Counted from the stretch's first letter, positions 32,161 to 41,480 are shown. The stretch: 64,000 bases of DNA from DATBAX01 sp963762965 (GCA_963762965.1 CAVXME010000001.1:1488001-1552000); one strand, 5' to 3'. Program-made: numbers and translations. Notes: generated by a model from the sequence alone, not told the origin.

Positions 32161-32438
32161 TGTGTCCTCCAGTGCCCCTCCGGCGTGCCGGATAGAGCCT
32201 GTATGGGCGTTGGATGATGCCTAGGGGATTGTAGACGCAAAAAGGCGGCGGGTCGAGGGACGTTTTCGTGGAGAGTATACCTCTGACTTGCATCGATAAC
32301 ATGTAAGCCCCAGAATGAACCCGCTGACGAATCTGTGACCATGACGGACGAGGTGCCCTCAGTGTATTCTTAATCAACATAACGAGACATGTGCTATAGT
32401 TACATTTTAAGACGATATTCTAGTGGGAGGGAAAACTA

Positions 32439-32861
32439 ATGGGATGGGAGATTTTCACGCGCAAGGTGCGTAGAAGTGGAAGTCCTTCTATCACCTTTAA
32501 CAAGCTTGGACGAATTGCTTTAAACAAGACCGCTACCGCAACGTTGGAAAAAGATGCTGTGGAGTTTGTACTTCTCCTCTGGGATCCGGTCAAGCGACAG
32601 GTGGCAATACGTCCTATCACCAAGAAAGATCAGCGTGCCTACAAGCTAGCATACGGAAAAAACGGAAACGGTGCCGGATTCTCTGCTAAGACTTTTATGG
32701 ATTACATTGGTTATGACTTTTTGGAATCGCGGTCAATTCCTGTGAGGTGGGATGAGGGAGAAGCCATGTTCATTGCGGAGATACCGCCAGAATATCTTCT
32801 GAGGAATTCGCAGCAATCGATGCTTCCTACGGAACATCATGCCGGAAGAAAGGCGAAATGA
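32439..32861 (+). CDS. Conserved hypothetical protein
   Basis: A 140-residue protein beginning MGWEIFTRKVRRSGSPSITF, with a LGRIALNKTATATLEKDAVEFVLLLWD segment that looks like a small beta-alpha unit. I know similar orphan proteins from soil bacteria but no function. GGAGGG lies about 9 nt before the ATG, and TATAGT at about 32394 could be a -10. The gene is noticeably more AT-rich than its neighbours and stands alone between panB and a repeat-rich patch, consistent with transfer. Confidence 0.65.
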   Translation: MGWEIFTRKVRRSGSPSITFNKLGRIALNKTATATLEKDAVEFVLLLWDPVKRQVAIRPITKKDQRAYKLAYGKNGNGAGFSAKTFMDYIGYDFLESRSIPVRWDEGEAMFIAEIPPEYLLRNSQQSMLPTEHHAGRKAK

Positions 32862-33103
32862 TTGTGTAGATAGTGGGTGACCGAAACAACTATATGAGAG
32901 ACATAGCCTGAATCTGCATCAATGCTTCACCGTGCAGCAGGCCATAACACGAAGGCCCGATTCGCGTTTCCTTAGCCGGATGCGAATCGAGCCGTGGTGA
33001 GCTATCGCTAACGTGGCAGGGACGACCGAACCTTCGTTCGCTCGTCCTTGCCAGCTTTTTCATTGTACAACCGGAACCCAGGTTCCAGACAGGATATTCC
33101 TCA

Positions 33104-33340
33104 ATGGCGCTGTACAAGTACGCACGAGTCTTGCAAACGAGTACGCATGATGCGTTTGACAAGCTGCATCCGCCCGCACTGGCAACTCCCTACTCTGGAG
33201 TCTACCGCTGTGAAGTTTGCGGACACGAAGTGTCGTCAACTGTGGGACACCCGTTGCCGCCGCAGAATCACCATCAGCATAGGCCCGGCCAAGGTCCTAT
33301 TCGCTGGCGGCTGGTTGTGACTCACGCGAGCCAAAACTAG
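33104..33340 (+). CDS. Small zinc-ribbon-like protein
   Basis: A 78-residue protein. The C-terminal half, GVYRCEVCGHEVSSTVGHPL then PPQNHHQH, matches a recurring bacterial module in which a CxxC pair and several histidines probably bind metal. The first 30 residues are polar. Its role is unknown. It lies between the 32439 hypothetical and the AbrB-like antitoxin. Confidence 0.65.
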   Translation: MALYKYARVLQTSTHDAFDKLHPPALATPYSGVYRCEVCGHEVSSTVGHPLPPQNHHQHRPGQGPIRWRLVVTHASQN

Positions 33341-33409
33341 TCAATCAACCGCTCCTGTGGGGGAATCTCCACAGGAGCTACTTTTCTTTTTTATTAGAAG
33401 GGCTGTCTT

Positions 33410-33664
33410 ATGCGAGATTATCGAACCGTCATCGGCACGAAGGGGCGCGTAGTGATTCCGGCAGAGTTGCGCAAGCGGCTAGGGATTGAGAAGGGTACAC
33501 GCGTAACCTGGATCGAAGAGAATGGCCGGCTGGTGCTGACTCCGATGACGATGCTCCGGATTAAGCAGATCATTGGCTCTCTGAAGCCAAAGCCGGGTGA
33601 GCCTTCTATGTTTGAGGAATTATTTGCGGAGCGGGAACGCGAACGTAAAAGAGAGAAGCGATGA
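33410..33664 (+). CDS. AbrB/MazE (SpoVT-AbrB) antitoxin-like DNA-binding protein
   Basis: An 84-residue swapped-hairpin AbrB protein. The DNA-binding core is GTKGRVVIPAELRKRLGIEKGTRVTWIEENGRLVL (residues about 10-45), and a charged tail (EELFAERERERKREKR) would be the toxin-binding part. Such proteins usually precede a VapC PIN toxin. Here the stop codon overlaps a start (ATGA at 33661), as in vapBC pairs, but the following frame reads only MNAECV before entering a dispersed repeat. The toxin appears to be missing. Confidence 0.88.
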   Translation: MRDYRTVIGTKGRVVIPAELRKRLGIEKGTRVTWIEENGRLVLTPMTMLRIKQIIGSLKPKPGEPSMFEELFAERERERKREKR

Positions 33665-33849
33665 ACGCTGAGTGCGTAGAGGGTATAGGGGTCCTTCGAC
33701 TGCGTAACTGCTTCGCTTTGCGAAGCAGTTACTGCGCTCAGGATGACATGGGGGTTTGGAGTTGGGACGGTGCAAGCACCATCGAGCTTTGCTCGACCTG
33801 GACAGCCGAGGCGGCTGTCCCTACGTGTGAACCCACTCCGCTGAGGCCG
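33661..33849 (+). pseudogene. Possible toxin start truncated by repeats
   Basis: ATG 33661 overlaps the antitoxin stop and opens MNAECV, like many VapC starts. From 33684 the sequence is a GGGGTCCTTCGACTGCG ... GCGCTCAGGATGACATGG repeat with an internal TAACTGCTTCG/CGAAGCAGTTA stem (to 33752). A GTAG-hairpin REP (minus strand, 33801-33824) follows and the TPR gene ends at 33850. No PIN-domain residues remain. Confidence 0.45.
33801..33824 (-). repeat. GTAG-hairpin REP
   Basis: GACAGCCG/CGGCTGTC stem with CTAC on its right, that is GTAG plus hairpin on the minus strand. It shares the stem sequence with 143-166. A smaller CGAGC/GCTCG stem lies just upstream at about 33783-33795. Confidence 0.65.
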
Positions 33850-35472
33850 TCATCTTCCCGCTTTCTCTGCCACTAACTTCTCTCTCGCCGTCTTAAGTTC
33901 AGGGCGCTCATCCCCGACGGCAACCTGGGTCAGCTTGCGGAAGTAGTTGGCTGCTGCGCTGGCATCCCCTGCCGCTTCTGCCGCTCGCGCGGCCCCGTAC
34001 AGGGCGTCAAAACGGTTGGGGGCGAGTTTGAGGACGCTTTCGTACTCCACAAAAGCTTCCTGCGGACGATGATGCAGCAGCAGCAACTCCGCCAGCATCT
34101 CGCGGGCTGGAGTGACCGCGCCTGGAGTTACGGCAGCTTTGTCCATGCTCTCTTCAAGTTCCCCTGCCGAGCGAGCGAGCTTCAAAGCTTCCTCAGGATT
34201 GCCCGCCTGCTCCGCGATCCACGCAGCCACTTCGCGGCGCTGGACTTCCACCTGGTTTGACCAATAAGAATTGTTCTGTTTGGCGATGGCGCCGCGGAGA
34301 GTGGCCAGCTTCTGTTCGGCTTGAGCCGCCCGCTCCGGATGCTTCGAGCGGGCACTGCCAATGCCGACGGCCGTCCACGCGATGGCCTGGGCCCAGGGCA
34401 CACCGTCCTCGCGAACGTGAAGCTGGCTGGCTAGCTCCCAATTGCCCAACTCGATGGCATAGCGTGCCGGGATGGCAGCCAAGGCGTAGTCGCCGGTCAG
34501 CGTCAACCCGGAAACCGGCGGAAACGAGTTCATCTCATCCAGAACGGCTTTGGCTTTTTGCACACGCCCGCTCTGCAGGTAGGCGTATTCCAGATAATCC
34601 ATGGCATGCAGCCGTTGATCGCGCGCTTCTCCGTTTTTCGAGACGTTTTCGTCTGCCGCTGCAAGATCGGCAGACTTCAGGTTGGAGGTGATCGACTCGT
34701 CCCACGACCCGACCCGCGTAAACAGGTGCGAAGGCATGTGATTGGCATGAGCCGAGGCGGGAGCAATCTTGGCGTACATGCGCGCCGCCGACAGACCCTG
34801 TTCCGCCAGCACCGGGTTGTCGTAGCAGTGAATGATGTAGTGCGCGATGCCCGGATGATGCGGCTGCTGTGCGAATAGGGGCTCCAGGATCTCGCCACAT
34901 TTCCGCTGGTTGGCGTAGGTTTTGTCGGTCTTTGGAGCCGTAATGGCCAGAGTCAGGGCGTGGAAAATCGCGGCTTCATTATCTTGCGGATAAGCCGCCT
35001 GCAGTGCACCCATCTTCTGCTCAAAGGCCTGGCTGTGCGCGTAAGCGTCTTTCCCATCCTCGCGGTAGATCTCGCCTAGTGCCTCGATGTAATCATGCTC
35101 GCGCGCTGTAGTCTTCGCGTTACTCGCAGCGATCTGCTTCGCCTTGTCGAGCGCTACACGGCCAGCGGCGATGTCTCCGTTGTCCCACATGCCGTGGTAG
35201 TGAGACATGGCCACGCCCCAGTGCGCCATGGCACACTGCGGATCCTGGCTGGCGATCTCCGCGAACGCCTGCCGCGCCTGTTCATACTGGAACGAGTGCA
35301 GTAGCGCAACGGCACGATTGAAATTGCTCGCGAGATCGGCGCGGCACGAAGTCGAAAAGTGGACCGAACCGACTTCCTCTTCGGTGAGCGCGTGATGATG
35401 GTGATCTTCCTGACAGAGAGACAGCGGAGCGAAGAACAGGGCCGAGGCGAGAATTGCAATCAGAGAACGCAT
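33850..35472 (-). CDS. Secreted TPR-repeat protein
   Basis: A 540-residue exported protein. A signal peptide (LIAILASALFFAPLSLCQ) is followed by a histidine run (EDHHHHA) and tetratricopeptide-like helical pairs through most of its length (FQYEQARQAFAEIASQDPQCAMAHWGVAM; LLLHHRPQEAFVEYESVLKLAPNRFDALYGAARAAEAAGD). The HPGIAHYIIHCYDNP and ANHMPSHLFTRVGSWDESI blocks are a family hallmark in bacterial secreted TPR proteins. A scaffold role is likely and I cannot name a partner. The local DNA on the other strand holds no gene. Confidence 0.88.
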   Translation of the reverse strand: MRSLIAILASALFFAPLSLCQEDHHHHALTEEEVGSVHFSTSCRADLASNFNRAVALLHSFQYEQARQAFAEIASQDPQCAMAHWGVAMSHYHGMWDNGDIAAGRVALDKAKQIAASNAKTTAREHDYIEALGEIYREDGKDAYAHSQAFEQKMGALQAAYPQDNEAAIFHALTLAITAPKTDKTYANQRKCGEILEPLFAQQPHHPGIAHYIIHCYDNPVLAEQGLSAARMYAKIAPASAHANHMPSHLFTRVGSWDESITSNLKSADLAAADENVSKNGEARDQRLHAMDYLEYAYLQSGRVQKAKAVLDEMNSFPPVSGLTLTGDYALAAIPARYAIELGNWELASQLHVREDGVPWAQAIAWTAVGIGSARSKHPERAAQAEQKLATLRGAIAKQNNSYWSNQVEVQRREVAAWIAEQAGNPEEALKLARSAGELEESMDKAAVTPGAVTPAREMLAELLLLHHRPQEAFVEYESVLKLAPNRFDALYGAARAAEAAGDASAAANYFRKLTQVAVGDERPELKTAREKLVAEKAGR

Positions 35473-35494
35473 GGGACCTCCCTACGCTTCTTAA

Positions 35495-36160
35495 TTAAGC
35501 GCTAGCCGCTTCCTGTCCACCCAACGGCAGGAAGTATTGCGTACCTTTGATTGGGGCGGAGACTTTGCGGAGGAGCTCTTGCAAGTCTTCGTTATGTTCC
35601 ACGAAGTCTATTTCTGAGGTGTTGACGATCAGCAAGTCCGAAGACGTGTAGTGGAAGAAAAAGTGTTCGTAGGCTTTGACTACCTCTTCCAGATAATCCT
35701 CGTTGATGGCTTTTTCTCCTGGGGCGTTCTTTTTCTTGAGACGCTTTTTCAAGACTTCCGGCGTGGCTTGCAGATAAATCACCAGGTCTGGCGTGGGAAG
35801 TTGCTCGCGGAAATGATTGTAATAGCGGTTGTAGGTGTCGAGTTCCTGATCGTTTAAGTTGAGGTAGGCGAAGAGCTTGTCTTTTTCGAAGATGAAATCG
35901 GTGACGACTGTCTTTTGCGAGCGTGGGCCTAGATCGAGAGCGCGGAGCTGCTCGAAGCGGCGGACCAGGAAAGCGAATTGGGCCTGAAAGCCGGCGCCGC
36001 GTTCGCCTGCGTAGAAGGCGCGGAGAAAGGGATTGTCCTCGGCCTCGATGACGCGCTGGGCGTTCAGGCGCTCGGCCAAGATTTGCGCCAGCGTGCTTTT
36101 GCCGACGCGGATCGGTCCTTCGATGGCGATGTAACGGGGCAGCTCAAAAAGATTGGCCAT
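35495..36160 (-). CDS. Deoxynucleoside kinase
   Basis: A 221-residue kinase of the deoxyadenosine/deoxyguanosine kinase family, which phosphorylates salvaged deoxynucleosides. The P-loop is IAIEGPIRVGKSTLA (residues 11-25). The segments FLRAFYAGERGAGFQAQFAFLVRRFEQL and VVTDFIFEKDKLFAYLNLND (DRS-like region) and the LID arginine/lysine stretch EVLKKRLKKKNAPGEKAI are visible. It ends 22 bp before the start of the TPR gene on the same strand and is divergent from the deacetylase. Confidence 0.9.
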   Translation of the reverse strand: MANLFELPRYIAIEGPIRVGKSTLAQILAERLNAQRVIEAEDNPFLRAFYAGERGAGFQAQFAFLVRRFEQLRALDLGPRSQKTVVTDFIFEKDKLFAYLNLNDQELDTYNRYYNHFREQLPTPDLVIYLQATPEVLKKRLKKKNAPGEKAINEDYLEEVVKAYEHFFFHYTSSDLLIVNTSEIDFVEHNEDLQELLRKVSAPIKGTQYFLPLGGQEAASA

Positions 36161-36241
36161 GGGCTCGAAAGTTTAAGTGATAGGGCAGGATATCCCGGGA
36201 CGGCGGAGTGTGCAATTGAGGGAAGAGTTAACAGGGCTGAA

Positions 36242-36352
36242 CGATTGCAGATTGAAGATTGCAGATTTCAGAATGAAACAATAGCGCACGCATTCATTTG
36301 CGAGCCATCGAAAATTGAAAATCTGAAATCTGAAATCACAAATCTGCAATCG
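36242..36352. repeat. Inverted 7-mer arrays between divergent genes
   Basis: Left arm 36242-36279: GATTGCA, GATTGAA, GATTGCA, GATTTCA. Right arm 36309-36352: ATCTGAA-type words ending AATCTGCAATCG. The arms are reverse complements. This is the one array in the window that lies upstream of two start codons rather than behind a stop. Confidence 0.85.
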
Positions 36353-36381
36353 CCTCTCTGTAGTCCGTTTACAATCCCATC

Positions 36382-37119
36382 ATGCTCGGTTCTATTCTCA
36401 CGGCGGCGGGTGTGGCGGCGGCGCTTACGGCTGGGTATCAGTCGATGGCGCCCACCGGGCAGTGGTATGGGCGGACTTTTACTGGGCTGCCGCGCGGATC
36501 GAAGCTGCTGGCACTGACTTATGACGATGGGCCCAATGATCCCTACACATACCAGTTGCTTGAAGTGCTGGCGAAGCACAATGTCAAAGCAACCTTCTTT
36601 CTGATGGGAAAGTACGTGCGGTTGCGTCCGGATATTGTGAGGGATGTGGTAAAGGCGGGGCATGTGATCGGGAACCATACTTTTACGCATCCGAATTTGA
36701 TTTACAGGTCCGGCGACCAGGTTCGAGAAGAACTTGTGCAGTGCAGGCGGGCGATTACCGACGCTGTGGGCGAGCATTCGAAATTATTCCGTCCTCCGTT
36801 TGGGGGACGCAGGCCGGTGACGCTGCGCGTGGTGCGGGAGTTGGGACTTGTGCCGGTGATGTGGAATGTGACGGGATATGACTGGAAGGCGAAGTCAGCG
36901 GAATACATTGAAAAAAGAGTCACGAGCAAAGTTTGCGGTGGGAATGTGATTCTGCTGCATGATGGGTCGCATCGGAGTTTTGGGTTCGACCGATCGCGGA
37001 CGGTGATTGCGACGGACCGGGTGATTACGCGGTATAAGGCGGAAGGGTACGAGTTTGTGACAGTGCCGGAGATGATGGGGAGAGAAGCTGTCAGCTCTCA
37101 GCTGTCAGCCCTCAGCTAA
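36382..37119 (+). CDS. Polysaccharide deacetylase (NodB/CE4 family)
   Basis: A 245-residue CE4 deacetylase acting on N-acetylated glycans such as peptidoglycan or chitin-like material. All five CE4 motifs are visible: TYDDGPND (general-base Asp and metal Asp), HTFTHP (metal histidines), RPPFGGR, VMWNVTGYDWK, and ILLHDG. The N-terminus has a short hydrophobic stretch (ILTAAGVAAALTAGYQ) that may be a membrane anchor. The last eight residues (SSQLSALS) and the stop are encoded by a CAGCTCT/CAGCTGT 7-mer array, so the natural C-terminus was probably MMGREAV. Confidence 0.9.
   Translation: MLGSILTAAGVAAALTAGYQSMAPTGQWYGRTFTGLPRGSKLLALTYDDGPNDPYTYQLLEVLAKHNVKATFFLMGKYVRLRPDIVRDVVKAGHVIGNHTFTHPNLIYRSGDQVREELVQCRRAITDAVGEHSKLFRPPFGGRRPVTLRVVRELGLVPVMWNVTGYDWKAKSAEYIEKRVTSKVCGGNVILLHDGSHRSFGFDRSRTVIATDRVITRYKAEGYEFVTVPEMMGREAVSSQLSALS
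37087..37119. repeat. 7-mer array within the deacetylase 3' end
   Basis: GTCAGCT, CTCAGCT, GTCAGCC, CTCAGCT: four degenerate heptamers that are translated as the deacetylase tail and contribute its TAA stop. The same CAGCT words recur at 57992 and 58101. Confidence 0.8.
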
Positions 37120-37137
37120 GGCTTTGTCCCACATTTC

Positions 37138-38433
37138 TCACTTTATGGTTAGGGATTGTTTGGCGGCTTCGATGGTTTTCTGGATGTCTTCTTCAGTGTG
37201 GGCGGTGCCGAGGAACGCGGCTTCGTATTGGGAAGGCGGCAGATAGACGCCGTTGTCGAGCATGGCGCGGAAGAAGCGTCCGAAGGCTTCGGTGTTGGAT
37301 TTTGAGGCTGAGTGCCAATCGGTCACTGGGCCCGTTTGGAAGAACCAGGTGAACATGGATCCCACGCGGTTTGCACAGAGGGGGACGTTGGCATCTTTGG
37401 CGGCGGCGATGATGCCATCGACCAATTGCGCGCTTAGTTTGTCCAGAGCTGGGTAGATTTCGCTTTTGTGCTCGCGCAGGTGGCGCAGGGTTGTGAGGCC
37501 GGCGGCCATGGCCAGCGGATTTCCGGAGAGCGTCCCCGCTTGATACATGGGGCCGAGTGGCGCGACCAGGTTCATGATGTCGGAAGAACCGCCGTAAGCG
37601 CCGACGGGCAGGCCGCCGCCGATGATTTTTCCCAGCGTTGTTAGATCCGGCTGAATGTTGTAGCGCTCCTGCGCGCCGCCGAAAGCTACGCGGAATCCGG
37701 TCATCACTTCGTCAAAAATTAGGACAGCCTTTTCCCGTTGCGTGATCAGGCGCAGAGCGGCCAGAAATCCGCCCGAAGCTGGGACGCATCCCATGTTGCC
37801 GACGATCGGTTCCACGATGACGCACGCAATCTGATGGGGAAATTTCTTGAATGCCTGTTCGAGAGATTCGATGTCGTTGAAGGGCAGGGCCAGTGTGAAT
37901 TGAGTGAATTCCTCGGGAACGCCTGCGGAGCCTGGGATTCCGAGGGTGACGATGCCGGAGCCGGCTTTGACCAGGAGGGCGTCGGCGTGTCCGTGATAGC
38001 AGCCTTCGAATTTCACAATGTATTTGCGTTTGGTGAAGGCGCGGGCGAGGCGAATCGCCGACATGGTGGCTTCGGTGCCGGAATTGACGAAGCGAATTTT
38101 CTGGATGTGGGGAAAAGCGGAGATCACGATCTCGGCGAGGTCGGCTTCGGAAGGCGTGGAGGCGCCGAAGCTGGTGCCGTTGCAAGCGGCGTCCATGATG
38201 GCTTCGATGACGTTGGACTGGGCGTGGCCGAGGATGAGCGGACCCCAGGAGCCGACGTAGTCGATATATTCGTTGCCGTCGGCGTCGAACATGTGCGCAC
38301 CCTGGCCGCGCACGATGAAGGGCGGGTCGCCTCCGACGGACGCGAAGGCGCGGGCCGGCGAGCTCACGCCGCCGGGGATCATTTGCTCGGCGCGTTGCTG
38401 CAAGCGGCGGGACTCGTCGAGTTTACGGGGCAT
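37138..38433 (-). CDS. hemL: Glutamate-1-semialdehyde 2,1-aminomutase
   Basis: A 431-residue PLP enzyme making 5-aminolevulinate for heme by the C5 pathway. Visible are QRAEQMIPGGVSSPARAF, the VGSWGPLILGHA substrate region, RFVNSGTEATMSAIRLARAFT, CYHGHADALL, LIFDEVMTGFR (PLP-ring Asp) and the Schiff-base lysine in TTLGKIIGGGLPVGAYGG. Convergent with the deacetylase gene. Confidence 0.97.
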   Translation of the reverse strand: MPRKLDESRRLQQRAEQMIPGGVSSPARAFASVGGDPPFIVRGQGAHMFDADGNEYIDYVGSWGPLILGHAQSNVIEAIMDAACNGTSFGASTPSEADLAEIVISAFPHIQKIRFVNSGTEATMSAIRLARAFTKRKYIVKFEGCYHGHADALLVKAGSGIVTLGIPGSAGVPEEFTQFTLALPFNDIESLEQAFKKFPHQIACVIVEPIVGNMGCVPASGGFLAALRLITQREKAVLIFDEVMTGFRVAFGGAQERYNIQPDLTTLGKIIGGGLPVGAYGGSSDIMNLVAPLGPMYQAGTLSGNPLAMAAGLTTLRHLREHKSEIYPALDKLSAQLVDGIIAAAKDANVPLCANRVGSMFTWFFQTGPVTDWHSASKSNTEAFGRFFRAMLDNGVYLPPSQYEAAFLGTAHTEEDIQKTIEAAKQSLTIK

Positions 38434-38906
38434 CCGGTCTCCGGGGAAGGACGTATCAATATATCAGCGGGGGGGCGATGGGGAGAATGGCCGAGCTGCG
38501 CTCGGCGGACAGACCCTTCGACTGCGCTCAGGGCAAGCTACGGCGGCCGTCCCCACTGTGAGTCGAGGCGCTGCACCCGCCCTCTCGCAAAGTGCGCGAG
38601 AAGGACGGGCCACCCGACATCTTTTATTTACCGGAAATTTACAATTCTGCAATACTGCTGCAATGCGGCCCCGCTACTCTGATTCCAGTGCCCTTCTAAC
38701 CGGGAGGGTTTTATAAGGGACGGCTTCGGGGGGCTCCGGGCTGTCCTTATTTTTTGCTGCAAATAGCGTCCAAAAGCAGCTGTAACATTCCTCTAACCCT
38801 CCTTGCGTAGGCTGGATGACCAGCGAAATCCGGCGGTGCTGCGCTCCGCGACCGGGTCTGAGACCCGGTCCCACACAAATTCAAGTAGTCAGCCATATTT
38901 CAAGTA
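38434..38906. other. Repeat-rich hemL-porin intergenic region
   Basis: Contents: a CCTTCGACTGCGCTCAGG repeat at about 38514; a REP-type hairpin (38573-38615) matching 23389-23432 in reverse; an imperfect stem near 38715-38755 ending GTCCTTATTTTTTG that resembles a terminator for plus-strand transcription and could end an unannotated small RNA; and a GACCGGGT/ACCCGGTC stem at about 38849-38870. No protein gene is convincing. Confidence 0.5.
38573..38615. repeat. REP-like hairpin, reverse of 23389 type
   Basis: Reads GCACCCGCCCTCTCGCAAAG then GCGAGAAGGACGGGCCACCC. Its reverse complement matches the 23389-23432 hairpin over nearly its whole length, with changes concentrated in the loop. Confidence 0.75.
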
Positions 38907-38922
38907 GTTAACTATAGTTAAC
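38907..38922. promoter_or_regulatory. 16-bp perfect palindrome upstream of the porin gene
   Basis: GTTAACTATAGTTAAC is a perfect dyad 44 bp before the preferred porin ATG. TCAAGTAG occurs twice just upstream (about 38881 and 38900). It is a good candidate operator for a dimeric repressor or activator controlling sugar uptake. Confidence 0.55.
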
Positions 38923-38966
38923 ATTTCGTGTTAGAGTTAATGGCTTACTGGCTTCGACATCGAAAC

Positions 38967-40421
38967 ATGAGAATGAAATCTCAAATTGCGGGTCTGTGCT
39001 CTTGCTGGCTGGTGCTCGTGCTCGCCGCAGCGCTGCCGGCACTGGCGCAACAGCCGGACGCGCCTGGGACGGCGAAACTGGATGCTACGCCACAGGCAAC
39101 TGCGGTAAACGAGGCTGATCCGTCCAATAATTTGCCGGCGGATGACGGCACGGAAACGATGTTTCCGCATTTTAAGGACACGCGCTTCTGGCTGTCGGGG
39201 CAGGCGAATTTCATTTTTCAGACCCATCCCGATTTTCATGCCGACTATAGCGGGACGAACAGCCTGAGTCCTCGCTACGAAAAGGCGACGTCGCGGGTGC
39301 TGACGCTCTACACCGGGGTGCGGCTCAGCAATTCCACGGAAATTCTGGTGGATATTGAAGAAGCCGGCGGCGCCGCGCTCAGCACGGGTCTCGGCCTCGC
39401 GGGCGACACCGATCTTGACATCGTGCGCAATCCTTCGCTGAGCAAATCGCCTTATCTGGCGCGGGGAATGATTCATCACGTATTTGCCTTGAGCAAGGAC
39501 AAAGTCGAGAACCAGCGCACCGCCTTCTCCCTGTTTGATGAACTGCCGCGGCGGCGGCTGGAAGTGCGCGTGGGAAAATTCAGCATGCCGGATTTCTTTG
39601 ACATCAATTCCGTGGGCTCCGACACCCATCTGCAATTCACCAACTGGACCATCGACAACAACGGCGCCTACGACTATGCGGCCGATACGCGCGGTTACAC
39701 GGTCGGCGCGACCGCTGATTACGAAGACCGCAACTGGGGCTTTCGCTTTGCCGAGGCGCTGATGCCCAAGGTGGCGAACGGCATTGATCTGGTGTGGAAG
39801 CCGTGGCAAGTGCATGCGGAGAATTTTGAGTACGAGCTGCGGCACGGCCTGATTCCCAAGAAATCAGGAGTGGTCCGGCTGCTGGCCTACACCAACTACG
39901 CCAACATGGGAATCTATCGCGAGCAGATCGCGCTGGGCGAAGAAAATCATGTTGCGCCCGCGATCACCGACCATCCCTGGCACATCACGCGCAAGTATGG
40001 ATTTGGGGTCAACCTCGAGCAGAATCTTACGCACTCTCTGACGGCATTTGGGCGCTTCGGCTGGGACAATGGCAAGACGGAGTCATTCGCGTACACGGAA
40101 GTGGACCAGACTTTCGCCGGAGGACTGGGAGCGAACGGCGCGTGGTGGCATCGCAAGCAGGACCGGGCGGGAGTGGCGGTGGTGAGCAATGCGATTTGCA
40201 AGGACCATCAGATTTATCTTGCCGACGGCGGGCTGGGCTTTCTGCTGGGCGATGGCAAGCTGAACTATGGCCGCGAGAACATCGTGGAGTCCTATTACAC
40301 GGTGCACGTGTGGCGCGGCATTTATCTCGCGCCGGGCGTGCAGCACATCAATGACCCCGGGTACAACCGCGACCGCGGCCCGGTGGTGGTGCCGTCGCTT
40401 CGGGCGCATATGGAGTTCTGA
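38967..40421 (+). CDS. OprB-like carbohydrate-selective porin
   Basis: About 484 residues from ATG 38967, which opens a signal peptide (SCWLVLVLAAALPALAQ). In-frame starts at 38928 and 38940 are possible. The mature part is rich in alternating polar/aromatic strands and ends with a C-terminal phenylalanine (LRAHMEF), as outer-membrane beta-barrels do. FWLSGQANFIFQTHPDF, EVRVGKFSMPDFFDINS and NRDRGPVVVPSLRAH are OprB-family features. It probably admits sugars across the outer membrane. Confidence 0.87.
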   Translation: MRMKSQIAGLCSCWLVLVLAAALPALAQQPDAPGTAKLDATPQATAVNEADPSNNLPADDGTETMFPHFKDTRFWLSGQANFIFQTHPDFHADYSGTNSLSPRYEKATSRVLTLYTGVRLSNSTEILVDIEEAGGAALSTGLGLAGDTDLDIVRNPSLSKSPYLARGMIHHVFALSKDKVENQRTAFSLFDELPRRRLEVRVGKFSMPDFFDINSVGSDTHLQFTNWTIDNNGAYDYAADTRGYTVGATADYEDRNWGFRFAEALMPKVANGIDLVWKPWQVHAENFEYELRHGLIPKKSGVVRLLAYTNYANMGIYREQIALGEENHVAPAITDHPWHITRKYGFGVNLEQNLTHSLTAFGRFGWDNGKTESFAYTEVDQTFAGGLGANGAWWHRKQDRAGVAVVSNAICKDHQIYLADGGLGFLLGDGKLNYGRENIVESYYTVHVWRGIYLAPGVQHINDPGYNRDRGPVVVPSLRAHMEF

Positions 40422-40428
40422 GTGACGG

Positions 40429-41208
40429 CTACTGGCTGGCCGCTTTTTCCAGCTCTGCGTTCAGACGTATGCTACTACCGCCGCTCACTTTGAGAGTTTT
40501 TTGCCAGTCTTTGAAACCGGCTTTCTTTACGGAGACTAGGTGCTCGCCGCCAGCGACGGCGACGTCTGATGGGGTATTACCGACAAAACTGCCATCGATT
40601 TCAATATCAGCGCCATCAGGGATGGAGGACACTGAGAGCCTTGCCGGGCCGACCGCCGGGGCGGGCGTTCCGGTCGCGGCCATTTGCGAGACAGGTTCTT
40701 TGTTCTGCGGTGCTGATGCGGCCGCTGCGGCTCTTATCTCCGCGCCATGGGCCGCCCAATCATTCGTGATAGCTTCGCAAGCTTCCTGAACTGAGCCGCC
40801 AAGCGAAAGAGTGGATTTGCTAACGATCGAATCACCACTTACTCGGTTGAAAACGGCTACTTTGTTCTTATGGCGGAGAATCCCTTTGCCGCCTTCGTGG
40901 TCAAGGACAACGATATAGTCTGCTTTGTCCTGTTTATTGTTGGTTACCACCTGCGGGCAGCGCTCCCCGAACGTCTTCACAATTTCTGCGGTTTGCGGGC
41001 GAGCGCCGCCGGCCATGGATCCCCCATAAGCACCCCCTGCGCCTCCGCTGCCCCCGGCGATCGACCACGATTCGCTGTCCGTGATAAACACCCGTGCGGC
41101 CGGCACTGCGGATGTTACGGGAGGTGCTGGAGCCGGGTTTGATTGCGCGCTCGAAGATGCGACGAACGAAACAATCATTCCCAAGAGGGCTAGGCGTTTA
41201 GCGAACAT
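40429..41208 (-). CDS. Secreted PEGA-domain protein
   Basis: A 259-residue exported protein. A signal peptide (LALLGMIVSFVASSSAQ) and a Gly-rich linker (GGSGGAGGAYGG) lead to a central domain (about 75-150; KADYIVVLDHEGGKGILRHK) of unknown type. A C-terminal PEGA domain follows (LSVSSIPDGADIEIDGSFVG, then GGEHLVSVKKAGFKDWQKTL). PEGA domains usually sit in surface or wall-associated proteins. It converges with the porin gene, 7 bp stop to stop. Confidence 0.85.
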   Translation of the reverse strand: MFAKRLALLGMIVSFVASSSAQSNPAPAPPVTSAVPAARVFITDSESWSIAGGSGGAGGAYGGSMAGGARPQTAEIVKTFGERCPQVVTNNKQDKADYIVVLDHEGGKGILRHKNKVAVFNRVSGDSIVSKSTLSLGGSVQEACEAITNDWAAHGAEIRAAAAASAPQNKEPVSQMAATGTPAPAVGPARLSVSSIPDGADIEIDGSFVGNTPSDVAVAGGEHLVSVKKAGFKDWQKTLKVSGGSSIRLNAELEKAASQ

Positions 41209-41480
41209 GAGTCTTCCTCCGTCGGGCCGTCGAAAAACAGGTGGAACAGGGGCCTAGTAAGCTTGGGGGAGGGTTGAATCTCGGCTTACTCTTGAGCGGT
41301 GATTATGCCACAGTCCGGGGATGAGCGATCGTCACTCAGGAGGTTCGCTGACACCTGGGGCGCTGAAGCGCGAGGGTGAAAGGCAGGCATTCCAACGCAG
41401 CACTGAAGTGCTGCTCCACCCCAAACCGAAAAGCTCGTCCAGCGGATTCCTCGCGTCGCTCGGAATGACGATGGAGTGGT
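41209..41480. repeat. Gap with REP-like and GGAATGAC-type repeats
   Basis: The stem CAGCACT/AGTGCTG at about 41397-41413 is flanked by CTCC, giving a GGAG-hairpin REP variant on the minus strand. At 41432-41475 a CCAGCGGATTCCTCGCG ... GGAATGACG element resembles 50330-50424. No gene. Confidence 0.55.
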